This document shows positions 1-11,716 of a DNA stretch of 64,000 nucleotides, in pieces. The notes under the pieces are model-generated. The model was not told the origin of the DNA and ran no database searches. It saw only the letters and a program-made list of their open reading frames with translations. The DNA is from Agriotes lineatus (Eukaryota; Arthropoda; Insecta; Coleoptera; Elateridae). The position numbers and the translations under genes are program-made. Location: assembly GCA_940337035.1 (NCBI GenBank), contig OW679197.1, positions 62,021,903-62,085,902 on the forward strand. The letters are read 5' to 3'. How positions within the stretch are numbered: position 1 is the stretch's first letter; every line of letters starts with the position of its first letter.

Positions 1-544
1 TCTGGATATTTTATCGAAAATAAGCCTCTATAGTTCTCTTTCACAAGCTGACAGTTCTGTAGCACAAGCTGATGCTATGTTAACATTAAAGTTTTTGTCT
101 TTGCTGTACATGGTTGTATTAAAAATTACAATTTTATGGGTAATTGAAAAAATAAAAACTATTTACTATGAATTTCACATTAAATAATTTGATTACTCTT
201 TCACCACAGATTATTCTTTTAAAAACGTGGAGAGTTAAATTTGAAATTTAGTGTATAGTTGGTTGCCTATAGATTGCAATAGAACAATGCACTGACACGT
301 TTTTTTTATAAAAGTATACATAGTTCGTATGTATACCAAAAAGAAAAATTCTCTGTACATCAATTTACAATGAAAAAATTGCAGACGGGATTCGAACTCA
401 ACGCGATTTCAGCGCCTGCGGAGGGGATTTCACCAGGAAGCAAGTAGGTCGCCCGCAGCGCACCCGTCATTCCCAGCCTGCCACGAAGCACTGCCTTGTG
501 TCGCCGAGATGCAACTTCATTACATTCAACAAGCAATGCTTCGT

Positions 545-2160
545 TCTTCAAGGGCTTCGAGAAAACGTCCCAGAGTTAGCAAAGATGTGCCTTACGACAA
601 CCTATTTTTTTTTTAAAGAACTGGGAGCCATGTTGTCTCCAATCATTGCAAATATATTTATGGAAGCCTTTGGAGAACAAGCTATTTGATCCAGCGATCT
701 CAAACCTGAATGGTGGTTCCTCTACGTCGACAACACTTTATATGAAAAGCAGCCCTCGAAGTGTTTTTGGCACACTTAAACAACCACCATGCCAAAATAA
801 GATTCACTATGGAAACTGAAGAAAATGGACACCTACCTTTCCTGGACGTATTAATGAAACGAACCGCTAACAATAGATTAAGCCATAAAGTATATTGAAA
901 AAAGACTGTTACGTACATGCTTCGTCTCATCACCATACCCAGCAAAAGAAATCATTAATCAAAACTCTTATTCATCGAGCCAACGCTATTTGTGACGAGG
1001 ACGGTAAACCACAAGAACACGTGGAAGAAGCTTTACGGAGAAATGGCTACAGTTGACGAGATATTAGGAAAGCATGCCAAACTACCATTTAACAAAAGAA
1101 ACCCAAACCTTCTTCTTCTACTTCTAACTTCTAAAATAGGCTAACACCAAGTTCTTTGCCATATTATTAGACGGCATCGCGTCACCGTTTGTTTTGGTCA
1201 CTCAATACTTCTTCTTCTCCTAGGTTGCCCATCTCGTGCGATTCGTACCACTCTACTCTCGTCCATTCTGTCTATATGTGAATTCCATTCGCTTCTTCTG
1301 CTCGAGACCCAATCAATTTGCAATTTTACATGCTTCCCTTATGTTTACATTCCTCACTCTGTCTTATCTTGTTTTTCTACGTATTCTTTTCATTACATTC
1401 ATTTCTATAACTTCCATCTGTTGCCTACTTTTTGATGTTTGGGGTTTAGTTTCTGCTGTGTATGTTGGTATTGGTAGTACTGTGCTTTTGTACTTAAACC
1501 TAAACCTATAAATTACACCCACCTTCCCTTAATCACCGGAGTAACCAATATACTGGGAAAGGTCTTAGATAAGAAGAACATCGGGGTCCTCTGGAGTACA
1601 ATGGGAAAGATCCAACACTTCATCTCCTCCAGCAAAGATGTTTTGCCCAGGCTACAGACAGAAGGCGTTTACCAGCTCCAGTGTAACTGTGAAAAAGCTT
1701 ATATCAGACAAACGGTAAGAAGCGTCCAATGTAGAATAAAATAACACCAGAGCCACACACGATTTGAAAACACACAAAAAATAGCCATCGCTGAACACTT
1801 ATTAGGACCAGGAGATCACAGGATAAATTACGACTCAGTAAACATACTAGCCAAGAATAAAAATACTACCCTCGTGTTATTCGGGAATCTCTAGAGGATA
1901 TTAAGACAGCTTCTATCTAGAAGGCGGTTACCCCCTCAATAACACATAGAGAGGTAGAGGTAGATCTGCACAATCAATCGAACCATATACAAGTTTTACG
2001 TGAGCAGCGAAATCGAATAACAAGTACCAATAACATACAAGATTTACATGAGCAGCCAACCGTAACGACTCCTCGGTATATAACCAGCAGCCTGAAACAC
2101 GAATATCGGTCTTTGGAAAACCTCTGAAGAAGCTGACAGAATGAGCAGCAAAACGTCAAG
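545..2160 (+). pseudogene. Penelope-like retroelement remnant (reverse transcriptase + GIY-YIG endonuclease), interrupted
   Basis: Translation of 545-690 gives the Penelope-type reverse transcriptase signature CLTTTYFFF followed by GAMLSPIIANIFMEAFGE. A decayed continuation (WWFLYVDN, HLNNHHAKIRFTMETEENG, LPFLDVL) runs in shifted frames to about 1080. After an interruption at about 1122-1510, coding resumes near 1526 with LITGVTNILGKVLDKKNIG and then GVYQLQCNCEKAYIRQTVRS, the start of the GIY-YIG nuclease domain (here GVY and AYI), continuing as IAIAEHLLGPGDHRINYDS. The RT-then-GIY-YIG order is characteristic of Penelope elements, which encode one protein for target nicking and reverse transcription. 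The catalytic box YVDD reads YVDN, and frameshifts and in-frame stops are frequent, so the copy is dead. The 5' portion is missing and no termini were found. Confidence 0.85.
1122..1510 (-). mobile_element. LINE (non-LTR retrotransposon) 3' fragment inserted in the Penelope remnant
   Basis: The minus strand reads, with stops, IEMNVMKRIRRKTR, DRVRNVNIREACKIAN and, in another frame, HIDRMDESRVVRIARDGQP. These match the C-terminal region after the reverse transcriptase in insect LINEs (pattern EMxxLRRxxRxSRxDRxRN ... HxxRMDxxRxxxxARDGxP). The minus-strand 3' end is a GAA-repeat tail, seen on the plus strand as TTC runs at 1122-1140. Short flanking AAACC matches at 1116-1120 and near 1496-1500 could be a target duplication. 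It interrupts the Penelope coding sequence exactly between its RT and GIY-YIG parts, so it is the younger insertion. In-frame stops show it is inactive. Confidence 0.65.
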
Positions 2161-2221
2161 TTTTAATCAATGACCACGACATAACTCGGAAGAATCTAGC
2201 ATTATGGACAACGGCCGTGTA

Positions 2222-2415
2222 AGCCTGCATTCCACTACCAATCGTATTGTTGCCCATTTTTGTTTCTTTTACAACGATTACCCTGTATCTGTTGGGCATA
2301 ATTTTAGTTAAGGGTAAAGCCTGAGCTATGTGCAAATTATTACTTTTATTTATTCCTTAGTTAAAGCTAAAATAGACAACAATTTTTTTTTAAGTTTTCA
2401 CCCTGTATATATTTG
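2222..2415 (-). repeat. Dispersed repeat, copy 1 (inverse copy at 15282-15470)
   Basis: The reverse complement of this stretch matches 15282-15470 over about 150 bp, including AATAAATAAAAGTAATAATT, GCACATAGCTC and the AACAGATACAG motif. No coding potential is seen. The identity of the family is unknown; the flanking CCCTGTATATA resembles mariner/Tc1 MITE ends, but no matching partner terminus was found. Confidence 0.5.
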
Positions 2416-2444
2416 ACCGACATTGTTTGGTTTCATACAAGGTA

Positions 2445-2645
2445 GACATATAAAGCGCGTCTTCCTCGAATAAATAGTTTTTGAGTTATACCGGCAACAG
2501 ATAGACAGACAGACAAAATTGAGAAAACCGGTTTTTCGTCATCTAAAGACCCTGAAACTTGAAAATCTGAAAAAGTCTTGCAAGGTGATTTTTTCGCGAT
2601 TACAATACTTTCTTCGTGTTTTAGACCAAGAAAGTAAAAATGAGG
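2445..2645 (-). repeat. Dispersed CAGACAGACAG-containing repeat, copy 1 (inverse copy at 13466-13680)
   Basis: It shares, in reverse complement with 13466-13680, the order: TTTTTGAGTTATA, CAGACAGACA, a region AAAACCxGTTTTTCGTxATCT, and GTGATTTTTTCGxGATTACAATACTT. The copy at 13466 starts with a perfect 19-nt hairpin, which is decayed here. Noncoding. The family is common debris in this window, but its class is not established. Confidence 0.5.
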
Positions 2646-3057
2646 CTAAACTCTAGTTCAAATTTCAACTTTCGTCTTATTTCCAACTTATTGCACCTCT
2701 GGGTAATGATTCCATGATCAAGTATATTTATGAAGCATTGCCGTGAAAACCTCCAACTTTCAGTTGCCGGCTAATCACTTCTTTCGGATTGAAGGGTGTT
2801 AAATGAGAAAATGGGCGAAATTCCTGGTTAGGTAAACATATTCGCATCTTTTCTGAAAATAGTGTTTTACACTTACAACTTTAATTATCTATTTGTTAAA
2901 TATTACAGGACAAAAATGAACTGAAAGCTTGCTCAAAGATATTAAAGAAATACTTTAAAAACAACAGGGAATATTGATGCCTTTTTAAGGCTACTCGTCA
3001 CAATTATCTTACTCTAAGATAAAGATCAAATGTAACTTGATAAATTTAAACTGTTAT

Positions 3058-3398
3058 AAATTAATTACTGGCCGGGGTCGGTAGCTGAGTGGTAAGCATC
3101 CTGACTACTGATCTAAGGGTCGCGAGTTCGATTCCCGATGCCGGCGAAGTTTTCAAAAATAAAAAAAATGCAGATGAAAACTTCTACAGAATGCCATCAT
3201 TCGAAAGTGATGTAAAGCCGTGGGTCCCATGTTACTACGATGTGTAGTATGTAAAAGAACCCTTGCTAGGGTTGGAACTCCTTAGTCTCGGCAAAATTCT
3301 AAGTAGGACTTTGACCATATGACCAAAGCAGTCGGTGTCTAAGGTACCTGCATGCCTAGACGTTGTCCATTAACAAACAAACAAAAAAATTAATTACT
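3058..3398 (+). mobile_element. tRNA-derived SINE with 12-bp target-site duplication
   Basis: The element body is about 3070-3386. Its head carries an RNA polymerase III A box (GTAGCTGAGTGGTAAGC, near 3081) and a B box (CGAGTTCGATTCCCG, near 3122), as in a tRNA-derived SINE. The roughly 230-bp body is not tRNA-related and ends in an AACA/A-rich tail. The flanks repeat AAATTAATTACT exactly at 3058-3069 and 3387-3398, the direct repeat expected of LINE-machinery insertion. The clear boxes and perfect target duplication suggest a fairly recent insertion. SINEs encode no protein and rely on a partner LINE. Confidence 0.85.
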
Positions 3399-3399
3399 A

Positions 3400-4828
3400 G
3401 TAGTTCAAAATCAATTCCAGTAGCATTCAGTTTAATTTACTAGCCAAGACCTAACTGAAACGATCTCAATACTCAGAAAATAAAAATAGATTTGAGAAAC
3501 TTGGTTTGGAAACAATAGCGGAGACACCAATATATTTGTGATATGCTATTTTAAACCTTAGCAATATTAAAGCTTTTTGTATTTAGAATGGGGATGGAAA
3601 ATCAAATTCCATAAGTAATTCCCCTTATAAATATTTTCAAAGGCATTTTTCAATTGATTAATACGTTATGTTTACGTTTTTAGGTGAACACACATTGATG
3701 TGCGTTTGTTGTTGTTTTCAATCTGCTGTTGTATATTTTGCATGCATTATTAAAGATTTTTTTACATTTGCATAATTAACTTTAGCGAAGTTCCGTTAAT
3801 GACTACAATTATTCTTTACAATTTTCCATCGTTTTGCGTTTCTATGAGAACAAGCAGGTTTTCAGTGCGAAATTATAAACTGCGTAAAAGAATTCACTCA
3901 TGTCATTGTCAGATGCTCGTTGAGGTAAATTTCCAATTTGAATTGTTAAGTGGCCTACAAACCAGATTTGCAACATGCAATACATTTCAATTCTATTCTT
4001 AAACAGGACTGGACTTAAAGTCATACGTGTAAGAAGTATTAGATCATCAAATAAATTTCAGATCGAGTTGGCTGATTGACATATTTAATATATTTAAGCT
4101 TTGTTGCTATTCCTTTAGTATTTTTCGAAATGATTTTAATTTGCTGTTGATCTTGACTATTTACTTTTAGTCTTATCGTATGAAAGTCGATAGAAAATAA
4201 ATTGTGTCATCTAAAATAACATAATCATAACTATACGTTTAGATGTAACTATTTAATCTTCGCAAACCCAAAGCCGGGTATCGGGTGGCTCATAAACTAA
4301 ATTTCATAGTGCAATTATTTAAAAATTTAGTGTTATATCCTTTTAGGTATGCTCCTATGAATGTCTAATGTGACTTATGAATTGTTTATATTAATAAACT
4401 AGTGTAAACTGACATTCCCTATTTTATTTTATATAATAGAATGCCCTATTATTAGCAAATAAAATCAAAATGCCACTCTTAGTGAAGAAGACCATTTAAA
4501 ATTCTACCACACGTCCTCTGACAACATGTTGTTACTTTGGAAAACGACCGACGTAGTTTAGTGATTGGAAAGCTATTTATTATGAGTAAATATTTACAGT
4601 TTTGTCAAGACGAGTATAGCCATATAGTAAACAATTAGAAACACGAGGTGCTTGTAGCTCCAACTACACCTACAAAAAAATTGAAAATATTAATAAGCTG
4701 AACCAAAGAAAGCTACGCGGATTTTGTATTAGATTTGCTGCATTAATTTAGCGTTTTGATAAAATCTTTTTTATATGTGCAAACATTATAGTAATTAAAT
4801 TTAGAGAAATACAATCCTTATTTCTTAT
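3400..4828. other. AT-rich intergenic stretch, nothing recognised
   Basis: Only short chance open frames on both strands. No splice-consistent coding, RNA gene or repeat boundary was recognised by eye. Confidence 0.4.
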
Positions 4829-4829
4829 A

Positions 4830-5289
4830 CAGCGTGATCAGAATAAAGGGTCACAAAGGGGCAACTATTTTATTATCAATTTATTAGAACATTTTGTTTC
4901 TGATAGAAGTTGCTTCATCTTCGAAAACTCAAAATGTACCTGCTAAAATTTAAATATCCCCTTTCGTATACGAGGGAAGTTCAAAAATATAAAAAAAGGC
5001 TTAAGAATAAAGTACTCTTATTTTTCAAAATACACAAAAATGTTATTTGGAAAAGTTGCTTTTACCGTATTCGATAATAAGTTAAGCTGAAGTGTAATGC
5101 AAAATTTTTGTGTATTTGGAAAAATAGAGGTACTTGATTACTCAGCCAATTTCATATTTTTGAATCTGGCTCGTGTACGAAAAGAGATATTTAAATTTTG
5201 GCAAGTTTATTTTGAGGTTTAGAAAATGCAGGAACTTTTAACAAGAACAAAATTTTCTAATATTGTTACCCATTATTCTGATCATACTG
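4830..5289. mobile_element. Palindromic Tc1/mariner-type MITE, 460 bp, TA target site
   Basis: The ends are CAGCGTGATCAGAATAAAGG and, in reverse complement, CAGTATGATCAGAATAATGG, each flanked by TA (4828-4829 and 5290-5291). Homology between the arms extends inward through most of the element (TTTAAATATCCCCTTTCGTATACG on the left matches the complement near 5175-5205), so it can fold into one long hairpin. No coding sequence. The CAGnGTG-like end and TA duplication place it with the Tc1/mariner superfamily. Confidence 0.8.
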
Positions 5290-5925
5290 TATGGTCATTA
5301 CTCTACTCAGAGTTGATTTTAAGTTTCGAAATATGGTAGATAATTTAAAGAAAAATTAAGCAAGAGCTTTGACATTTGCCTATTAATATGCAATAACATA
5401 GAACTGGATTTAGACTTCAATTAAAACACTTATCTACATCCACTTGTTAGTTTTGTTTTTCCTTTTCCCTTAATATAGACTGAGAGGTTGTTGCTTCCCA
5501 TATAATTTGTGATTTTGAGCCATTTTCGGCCGTGGCCCGGCAGGTGGATTGATTACAGGTATTACTGGTATTTATAATAGTTGATTGTTAAATCTTCGAT
5601 ATAAAGTTTGAGAAAGCTTGATCGAAAATGTAGTCCATATACACCAACGCCAACGCACACACCCACCATCTTTAGATGTTTGCTATAATCAATTACATAT
5701 AAATAACCATGGCTACGAAACTGTCAATTATATTTTTTTGTGCAATTATAATGCTGTCTGGTATTGCAAAGTAGGAAAGTTTAGAGAAGAAGTTTACTAA
5801 CTAATATAAACGGCGACCCGCTGGCATTATTTGAAGTTGTTCAGTGAATGTATAAATAACACTGTCAGTGTGTCAGTGGTTTGGTAATACTTAAAGTAAT
5901 GCTAGTAATAGTACATTGTATATTT
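5290..5925. other. Intergenic stretch, nothing recognised
   Basis: AT-rich sequence without a convincing gene, RNA or repeat; open frames are short and unlike known families. Confidence 0.35.
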
Positions 5926-5933
5926 TATGTCCT

Positions 5934-6367
5934 ACCAGTACATTAATTAAAATTAATGACTCTATTCTAAGGTATCTTAGATACAAAATAACGCTCCAGG
6001 GCAATTATTTTCTTCATAAGAACACTAGGGTTATTATGAAAAATTAACAGTATTTGTTTCCATGGATACAACCTTTATTTCAAAAATTATGCACCACTGT
6101 CACAATGAAAATTAATGACAGCTCATCTAATGTCACAAATCTAACTTAGATCAGCTAACTAGATCAATCTTAAATACCATAGCATAGTAATTATATGAAT
6201 TGAATATGAATATGAATTAGGTAAGAAAATTGGTAGGACATAAAACTTTGAAGGCACCACGGGCATTATGAGCTAAGAGCCCGCGATTGTTGTACACACC
6301 TCGGGCCAAAGGCCCTCGGTTAGTACACTAACAATCTAGGGCTCTTATTTTACTCATAATGCCCCTT
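5934..6367. repeat. Nested inverted repeats and foldback hairpin
   Basis: TTTATGTCCTACCA at 5935-5948 recurs inverted at about 6231-6245. Immediately after, 6252-6367 is a near-perfect palindrome of about 115 bp: GGCACCACGGGCATTATGAG pairs with the complement of CTCATAATGCCCCTTGGTACC, and the centre is CGGGCC-AAA-GGCCCTCGG. Such hairpins are typical of foldback/MITE elements. Noncoding. Confidence 0.7.
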
Positions 6368-7669
6368 GGTACCTTAATAACTATAAGAATTAAGAGCTTT
6401 AAGCAAATTAACATATTGTTAAAGACTAGTAGATTATTTACACGATTAACGCTTTTTTTCGAATTAAAGTTGTTAATAATGTTAGATAACATTTTGTACA
6501 GCAATGTGGAAGTTAATTTTAGCTATTATTGGTGCGCTGTAACTGCAGAATTATTTTTTGTTCTGGTAATTTCTGGATTACTTCCCAAATGCTATTCAGC
6601 CCTATATATTTGGATAGCCGAAAAATTTTATTCGATGTTGGTATGTTATACACAAAAAATGTAACAACAAAATGTGGCAGTCATAAAACTGTATAACTTT
6701 TGCGAAAACAGCAACCGCTTCCGCCGTTAGAAGAAAATCAGAAAATTAAGTTTAGTGAAGGCGTCCCGCCGGATGGATGTAAGTATCGTACCTCGAGACC
6801 GACATAACCTCTCAGGATAATTTTTGCGCCAGTTTCTGTAGAATATTAATGCAAATAAATGAAAAGTACATTCATAACTTCTCAGATTATCGCCAAAATG
6901 ATTCAGTTCCAAGACTTCAAATAATATATTTAAAAGAAATGCCCCAAATAAATTATGCAAGCAGCAACTTTACAAAAAGGAATTGACGAACACCACATAG
7001 TGTGTAAACCACCCCTACCTAAATAAATTCAAAAATCAGCTGTTTGAGCACTAAACATGACATGAATTGAGCTTACAAAAATATTTTGTTTCACGAATAA
7101 CAATTTATAGTATTACAAATAAGTATTTTCATAAGTATTTTCCGCAGTTGATGGTATGGAACTATTTGCCATTTTTTTCATTATGGGGCTGGGTTATGTT
7201 GGGGTTAGCTAGGTAAAAGTTAACGCATTAAGTAATACTTCACTTAAAAGCTGTTTCGGGTATTAAGTAACTAACAAACATTTTAAGTGTTCCAGATTTA
7301 TTTGTATAACAGAAGACCATTTTTTTATCACAATTCTGACCATAGTTTTGAGTTAAATAAACGGATGAAAAAAATGTCCAATGTCAACGTCCTAATCGAA
7401 TACCGAAACTAGGAGAGCGGTCGCAGGTCACAGTAAATTTACCAAGACTTTCCCACAGACAAATCTCACAAAACCATCCGAGATCGTTGAGATACGACGA
7501 AATATAGACTGCAAAAACGTACATAACAAAAGAAACGGCAAAGCAAATAACAACAGCAAATGCCGAGAATAACAATGTATACTTTAAAGTATAAAAAAAA
7601 ACTGAGCGCTCCTTGTATGAGTGCTTAATTGGGATTAAAATCGAAAATTATACTTAACAACGCAACGTT

Positions 7670-8018
7670 AATAACTATTTATGTATCAAGTTACAAAATG
7701 AAACTGTTTTTCACACTAACGTGTAGCTTGCGCTACGAGCGCTAGCGAGTTGGCCAACACGTTATGTGTGAAAAACACTAATTTTGCAACGTGCTGCATA
7801 CAATATTTTCTGTAATTTTGAGTCATATTAATTTTTATAGTAAATAAATTTACTTAAATCTACAAAATTATTCTAAATATTCATATTAGCACTAGTGTCA
7901 ATATGAAATCTCATATTGTAACTAGTGCGAATATATAAATCAGTTTCGCTTTGAAAATGACAACAAAATATCATTATATTAGGTCAAAATAACAGAAATA
8001 AATATTAGCCTAACCTCA
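7670..8018. mobile_element. Insertion specific to duplication copy A, containing a hairpin
   Basis: Copy B runs directly from GCAACGTTA to AGTTTAACTACAACACAG (near 23650-23680), whereas copy A has about 350 extra bases between these anchors. Within them 7705-7777 is a hairpin (TGTTTTTCACACTAACGTGT pairing with ACACGTTATGTGTGAAAAACA) with the loop GCTTGCGCTACGAGCGCTAGCG. This fits a foldback MITE inserted in A after duplication, or one lost from B. No protein. Confidence 0.6.
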
Positions 8019-8334
8019 GTTTAACTACAACACAGCCACCGAAAACTAAAATTCAAATTGTCAGTTTATAAAAAAGACTAGAATTTTGATATTCGACAAT
8101 AAGAAAATAACTCAAGTAAAATCTAACACTACTCAGTTCAGGCACTTGAGTACACGCTATGTAAGTAATCGATGCGAATGATTACAAGCCGTATACATCT
8201 GTAAGTGTAAAGAAAGAAATTAGTTCATTTAGTATGCAATTTTCAAAACTGCGAGAATTCAATCAGTAGTGGAGCATGAGTCACATAATCAGCAGGTACC
8301 AAAATTGCCGTGAATCAGAAATTCATGGTTGTAT

Positions 8335-8995
8335 ACAGTATCACCGATGTGAATTACAGTAGATTTAGATCTCCTACCGACTGTTTGATAATTGTGTTGA
8401 ATACTACGGCCTAGAATAGAATTTTAATATTTGTCAAGATGTGAATTACCACCGACTGAGTTTAAGTGCGATTTAAAACAGCCACCGAGTAGACTACCAC
8501 CGATATGGATTACCACTACATGGATTTACTAACGAGTAAAGAGAATTTGTAGAATTTGAAACCGAGCTGAAATAAAATTGAACGGACAACTATTGCTCCG
8601 TTTATATTGCAACATAACAAGTTGCCTAAGCGATAAGCATTAGTTCCACTTACCTCCATGAGACATTTGATATATTCATGAGTTTATTCAATGTAAAAAG
8701 TATTACGATATTTAATTTATGGTTTTGATATTAAAAATCTCTGCTTGTGACGCTTAACGGAATTTACAATAATATACTCCTAACAATTTTAATAAATTTA
8801 AATATATGTACATGTTAAAGTATTAACAATTTTGTAACGAAATATGAAGCCTCCAATTACATCAATTGCTTTCTAAATTGCTGCTATTAAATTCGGAAAG
8901 TTGGTAGCAAACCAAGTTGGTGGTAGTTTCAGTCGGATGTAAATACACATCGGTGGCAATCCATGTCAGTGGTAATCAAAGATTTGTTACACTCT
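8335..8995. repeat. Repeat element bounded by inverted arrays of a 16-bp degenerate unit
   Basis: Left array (8335-8560) holds units such as ATCACCGATGTGAATT and ACTACCACCGATATGG spaced by multiples of 16. The right array (8900-8990) holds the complementary units (AGTCGGATGTAAATAC, ACATCGGTGGCAATCC). The orthologous block in copy B (about 24000-24640) keeps both arrays, so they predate the duplication. The middle is AT-rich and noncoding. A transposon with subterminal minisatellites is the best guess. Confidence 0.55.
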
Positions 8996-10395
8996 AAATT
9001 GCTCGTTAAGATACTCCAATAAACAAAAGACAAAGCTCACCCTAATTATGCCCCAACTGTCCTGTAACAGGAAGTTGACCAGCTAAACCTCACTGGGAGG
9101 GGGGTTCGATTCGACACGATGTAGCAGTTGCTTCATTTCGTTGCTTGTGTGAGACGTTCCAGCGTGCGGCTTTTTGGACTTACCTTTGTTTGTTTCCTTC
9201 TATTCATCAAGACACCTTACAATCAACATACACTAAAGAAAAGAATAACACATGTAAATAAACAAACACGTACAAAGGATACAAATAAAAGGCACTGAAA
9301 TTGGAATTGAATTGAATCTATTAAAATTAAATATGTGTATATACTTGACATGAAAGGGTTAGTATTCCTAATTTCTTAATATTGAATTAACTGTGATACA
9401 AAGGGGGTCCAAGCGTTGCGTTGAAGTTGGCATTGGCGAACAGACCACAACACTAAACAGTGCGGCCAAATATAACCACATATTACAACAAATGTAAGTC
9501 ACGCGTATCAGTTCTAAATATCGACGGTGTAATGATTACATTAAGTCACTCAATGTCGGTAAAGGCGTAGCATTTGGGTTACACGGTATAAACTAGTTTA
9601 CAATACCTGTTTAATGGCCGGAGATGCGTTCGATTGATGCAGCTGGAGCGTCTCACTTCGAGCAGGCAATTTCCAGACGAAAATTGCTCCTACGCTAGTG
9701 GCGCAATTGCTTGCGAACTATACAACAGTAGGGGAGGAATTCCATTTGATAGAACACAGCGTGAAGATCCTTGCGGAAACAAGTATTGAAGAGGATAATT
9801 TGACGACGAAGTACCACCCTTCCTATAATTGGAACGTAAAACTTCTTATTCAGAAATCTGCTTACAAAAAAAATGCATGGATAGGGATGGAGAAGGTTGG
9901 TTGGCATGTTGACACATTGCCCATCTTGTGGGTAATTTACATTTAAGGAACACTAACGTTTGCCACCTGTTTGAAGTAAAGTTAGATGAATAATACCACG
10001 AAAAATGCAGCCGAGAAAAGAAGAGTACGTCCCTTGTCTACTCTGTCTAACTCATAGCGAAACGTCATGATTTCACAATGTGGTGTAAGAGTTTTCGCGC
10101 GTAGAGCGGTTCGTTGGGACCAAAATGTTCAAACTTCTCCATGAGCGGCGACTTCCTGGAACCAGCCCAACCAGTGTACAAAACGAAACGGTACGAAGAT
10201 AAACCTATGCAAGATAACAGAAAAAGCTTAATCTGAGGGCAAATTGCAATCTCGCAAACTAAGCGCAACAAGTGTTGCTAGTTATTTAAGTTTGCATAAA
10301 AGGCTGCCCAAAATGTACTTCAACGAGCAGGAGAACGTCAATATTCGAAATGAAAGTGCTGAGTATTTTATCTTGTCTTAATAAATTCTAAGTCT

Positions 10396-10493
10396 GTAGC
10401 AAATCGAGTAGGTAGTAGTTTAAGGCGGATATAAATCCACATCGGTGGTAATCCAAGTCGATAGTAGTTTACGTCGGCAGCAATTTAAATTCA
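10396..10493 (+). repeat. 16-bp-period tandem array upstream of takeout gene 1
   Basis: Six consecutive 16-bp units starting near 10397: GTAGCAAATCGAGTAG, GTAGTAGTTTAAGGCG, GATATAAATCCACATC, GGTGGTAATCCAAGTC, GATAGTAGTTTACGTC, GGCAGCAATTTAAATT. The equivalent array in copy B is at 28227-28320. It lies about 1.2 kb upstream of the gene start in both copies. Confidence 0.65.
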
Positions 10494-11683
10494 AATTACA
10501 TTACAAGATCAAACTTGCAAAATACCTTTACCGCTGCAGCTAAATTAGTTTAGGTTTGATGGGTCTCTTACTCTCACAACTCTTTTTTCTTATTTGTTGG
10601 GTGATCAACATTTTTCATATATTTATTGTCCAACTTAAAAATTATCTGCTCTTTGATTGATTTTAATTGAATGCTATCTGTTTAATGCAACTACATTGCA
10701 TTTAAGCAGTCAGAGGTAGCAATTAGAAACATTACTCGAAATATAGCATCTAAGCGATAGTAAAGGTATCAAATCAATTCGTGAAAATTTACTGCAGTGA
10801 ATGGTATTTGATAAGTCATTGTTTTTTCCTTAATTGTCTTTATTAAAATAGCTGTACTTTGAAGATACTATAAATGAATGCTTTTTATTTACTAATAAGC
10901 ACTTTTCTATTAGGTTGAAAAGTAAAAATTCGGTCAAATCTGATCCTCTGTCAGATTTTATGATTTTCATTTACATTTTTATTGAGAAACTTGAAGATTG
11001 ATACCTACAGCTTACATTTTCCTCGTCGTACTATGATTACAATGTATACTGAAGTAGATGGTCCAACGCTTGCATACATCAGAGTTTTGATTAAAAGAGT
11101 CTATTTTTATTGTCTTGCAAGAATTGTTACGTTCTATTTTGAATACGGTTTAAAGTCCTTCATCAATTTGCAACTGTAAATGTTCTTATTAGTTTGATGG
11201 TCACTAAATTAATTGCCAGCAATTTATTGAATAATTACATTGTTTTTATTTACAGCAATAACTCTGTAATACAAAACCACAACAACGTTGTCGCTAATTA
11301 CGGAAACAATTGACGCATCGGTTCTATACCCGTCTAGAACTTTTTAAATACAAACTTAGCGACATTGCAGAATACTTCATGCACAAAACGTCAAAACAAC
11401 AATGAAATGGAAACAATATCTTTAATATAAAGGATAAGTAACGTAATTTGTGCTTTAATAAGCTATTATAACACCTGACAATATTATTATATTAAAATGC
11501 AGGTTTTTTATTAGTTTTCTATTAATTATATAAATCATATACCAATTACATAAAATTGCATAGAATAAGAGCTACTGTGACGCATTATGGGTTTGGAGTT
11601 TTATGTTATAGTGTATACGTAACGATTGATTATTAACAAATCGATTTAGAGATGAAACCGGTTGTTGATTAACTGGTATAGGC

Positions 11684-11691
11684 TATATAAA
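11684..11691 (+). promoter_or_regulatory. TATA box of takeout/JHBP gene 1
   Basis: TATATAAA lies 33 bp before the first in-frame ATG and 45 bp before the second. The same box is conserved in gene 2 at 29451-29458. It predicts a transcription start essentially at the first ATG. Confidence 0.6.
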
Positions 11692-11716
11692 AGACTACTA
11701 TAAAAAATGCTTATTA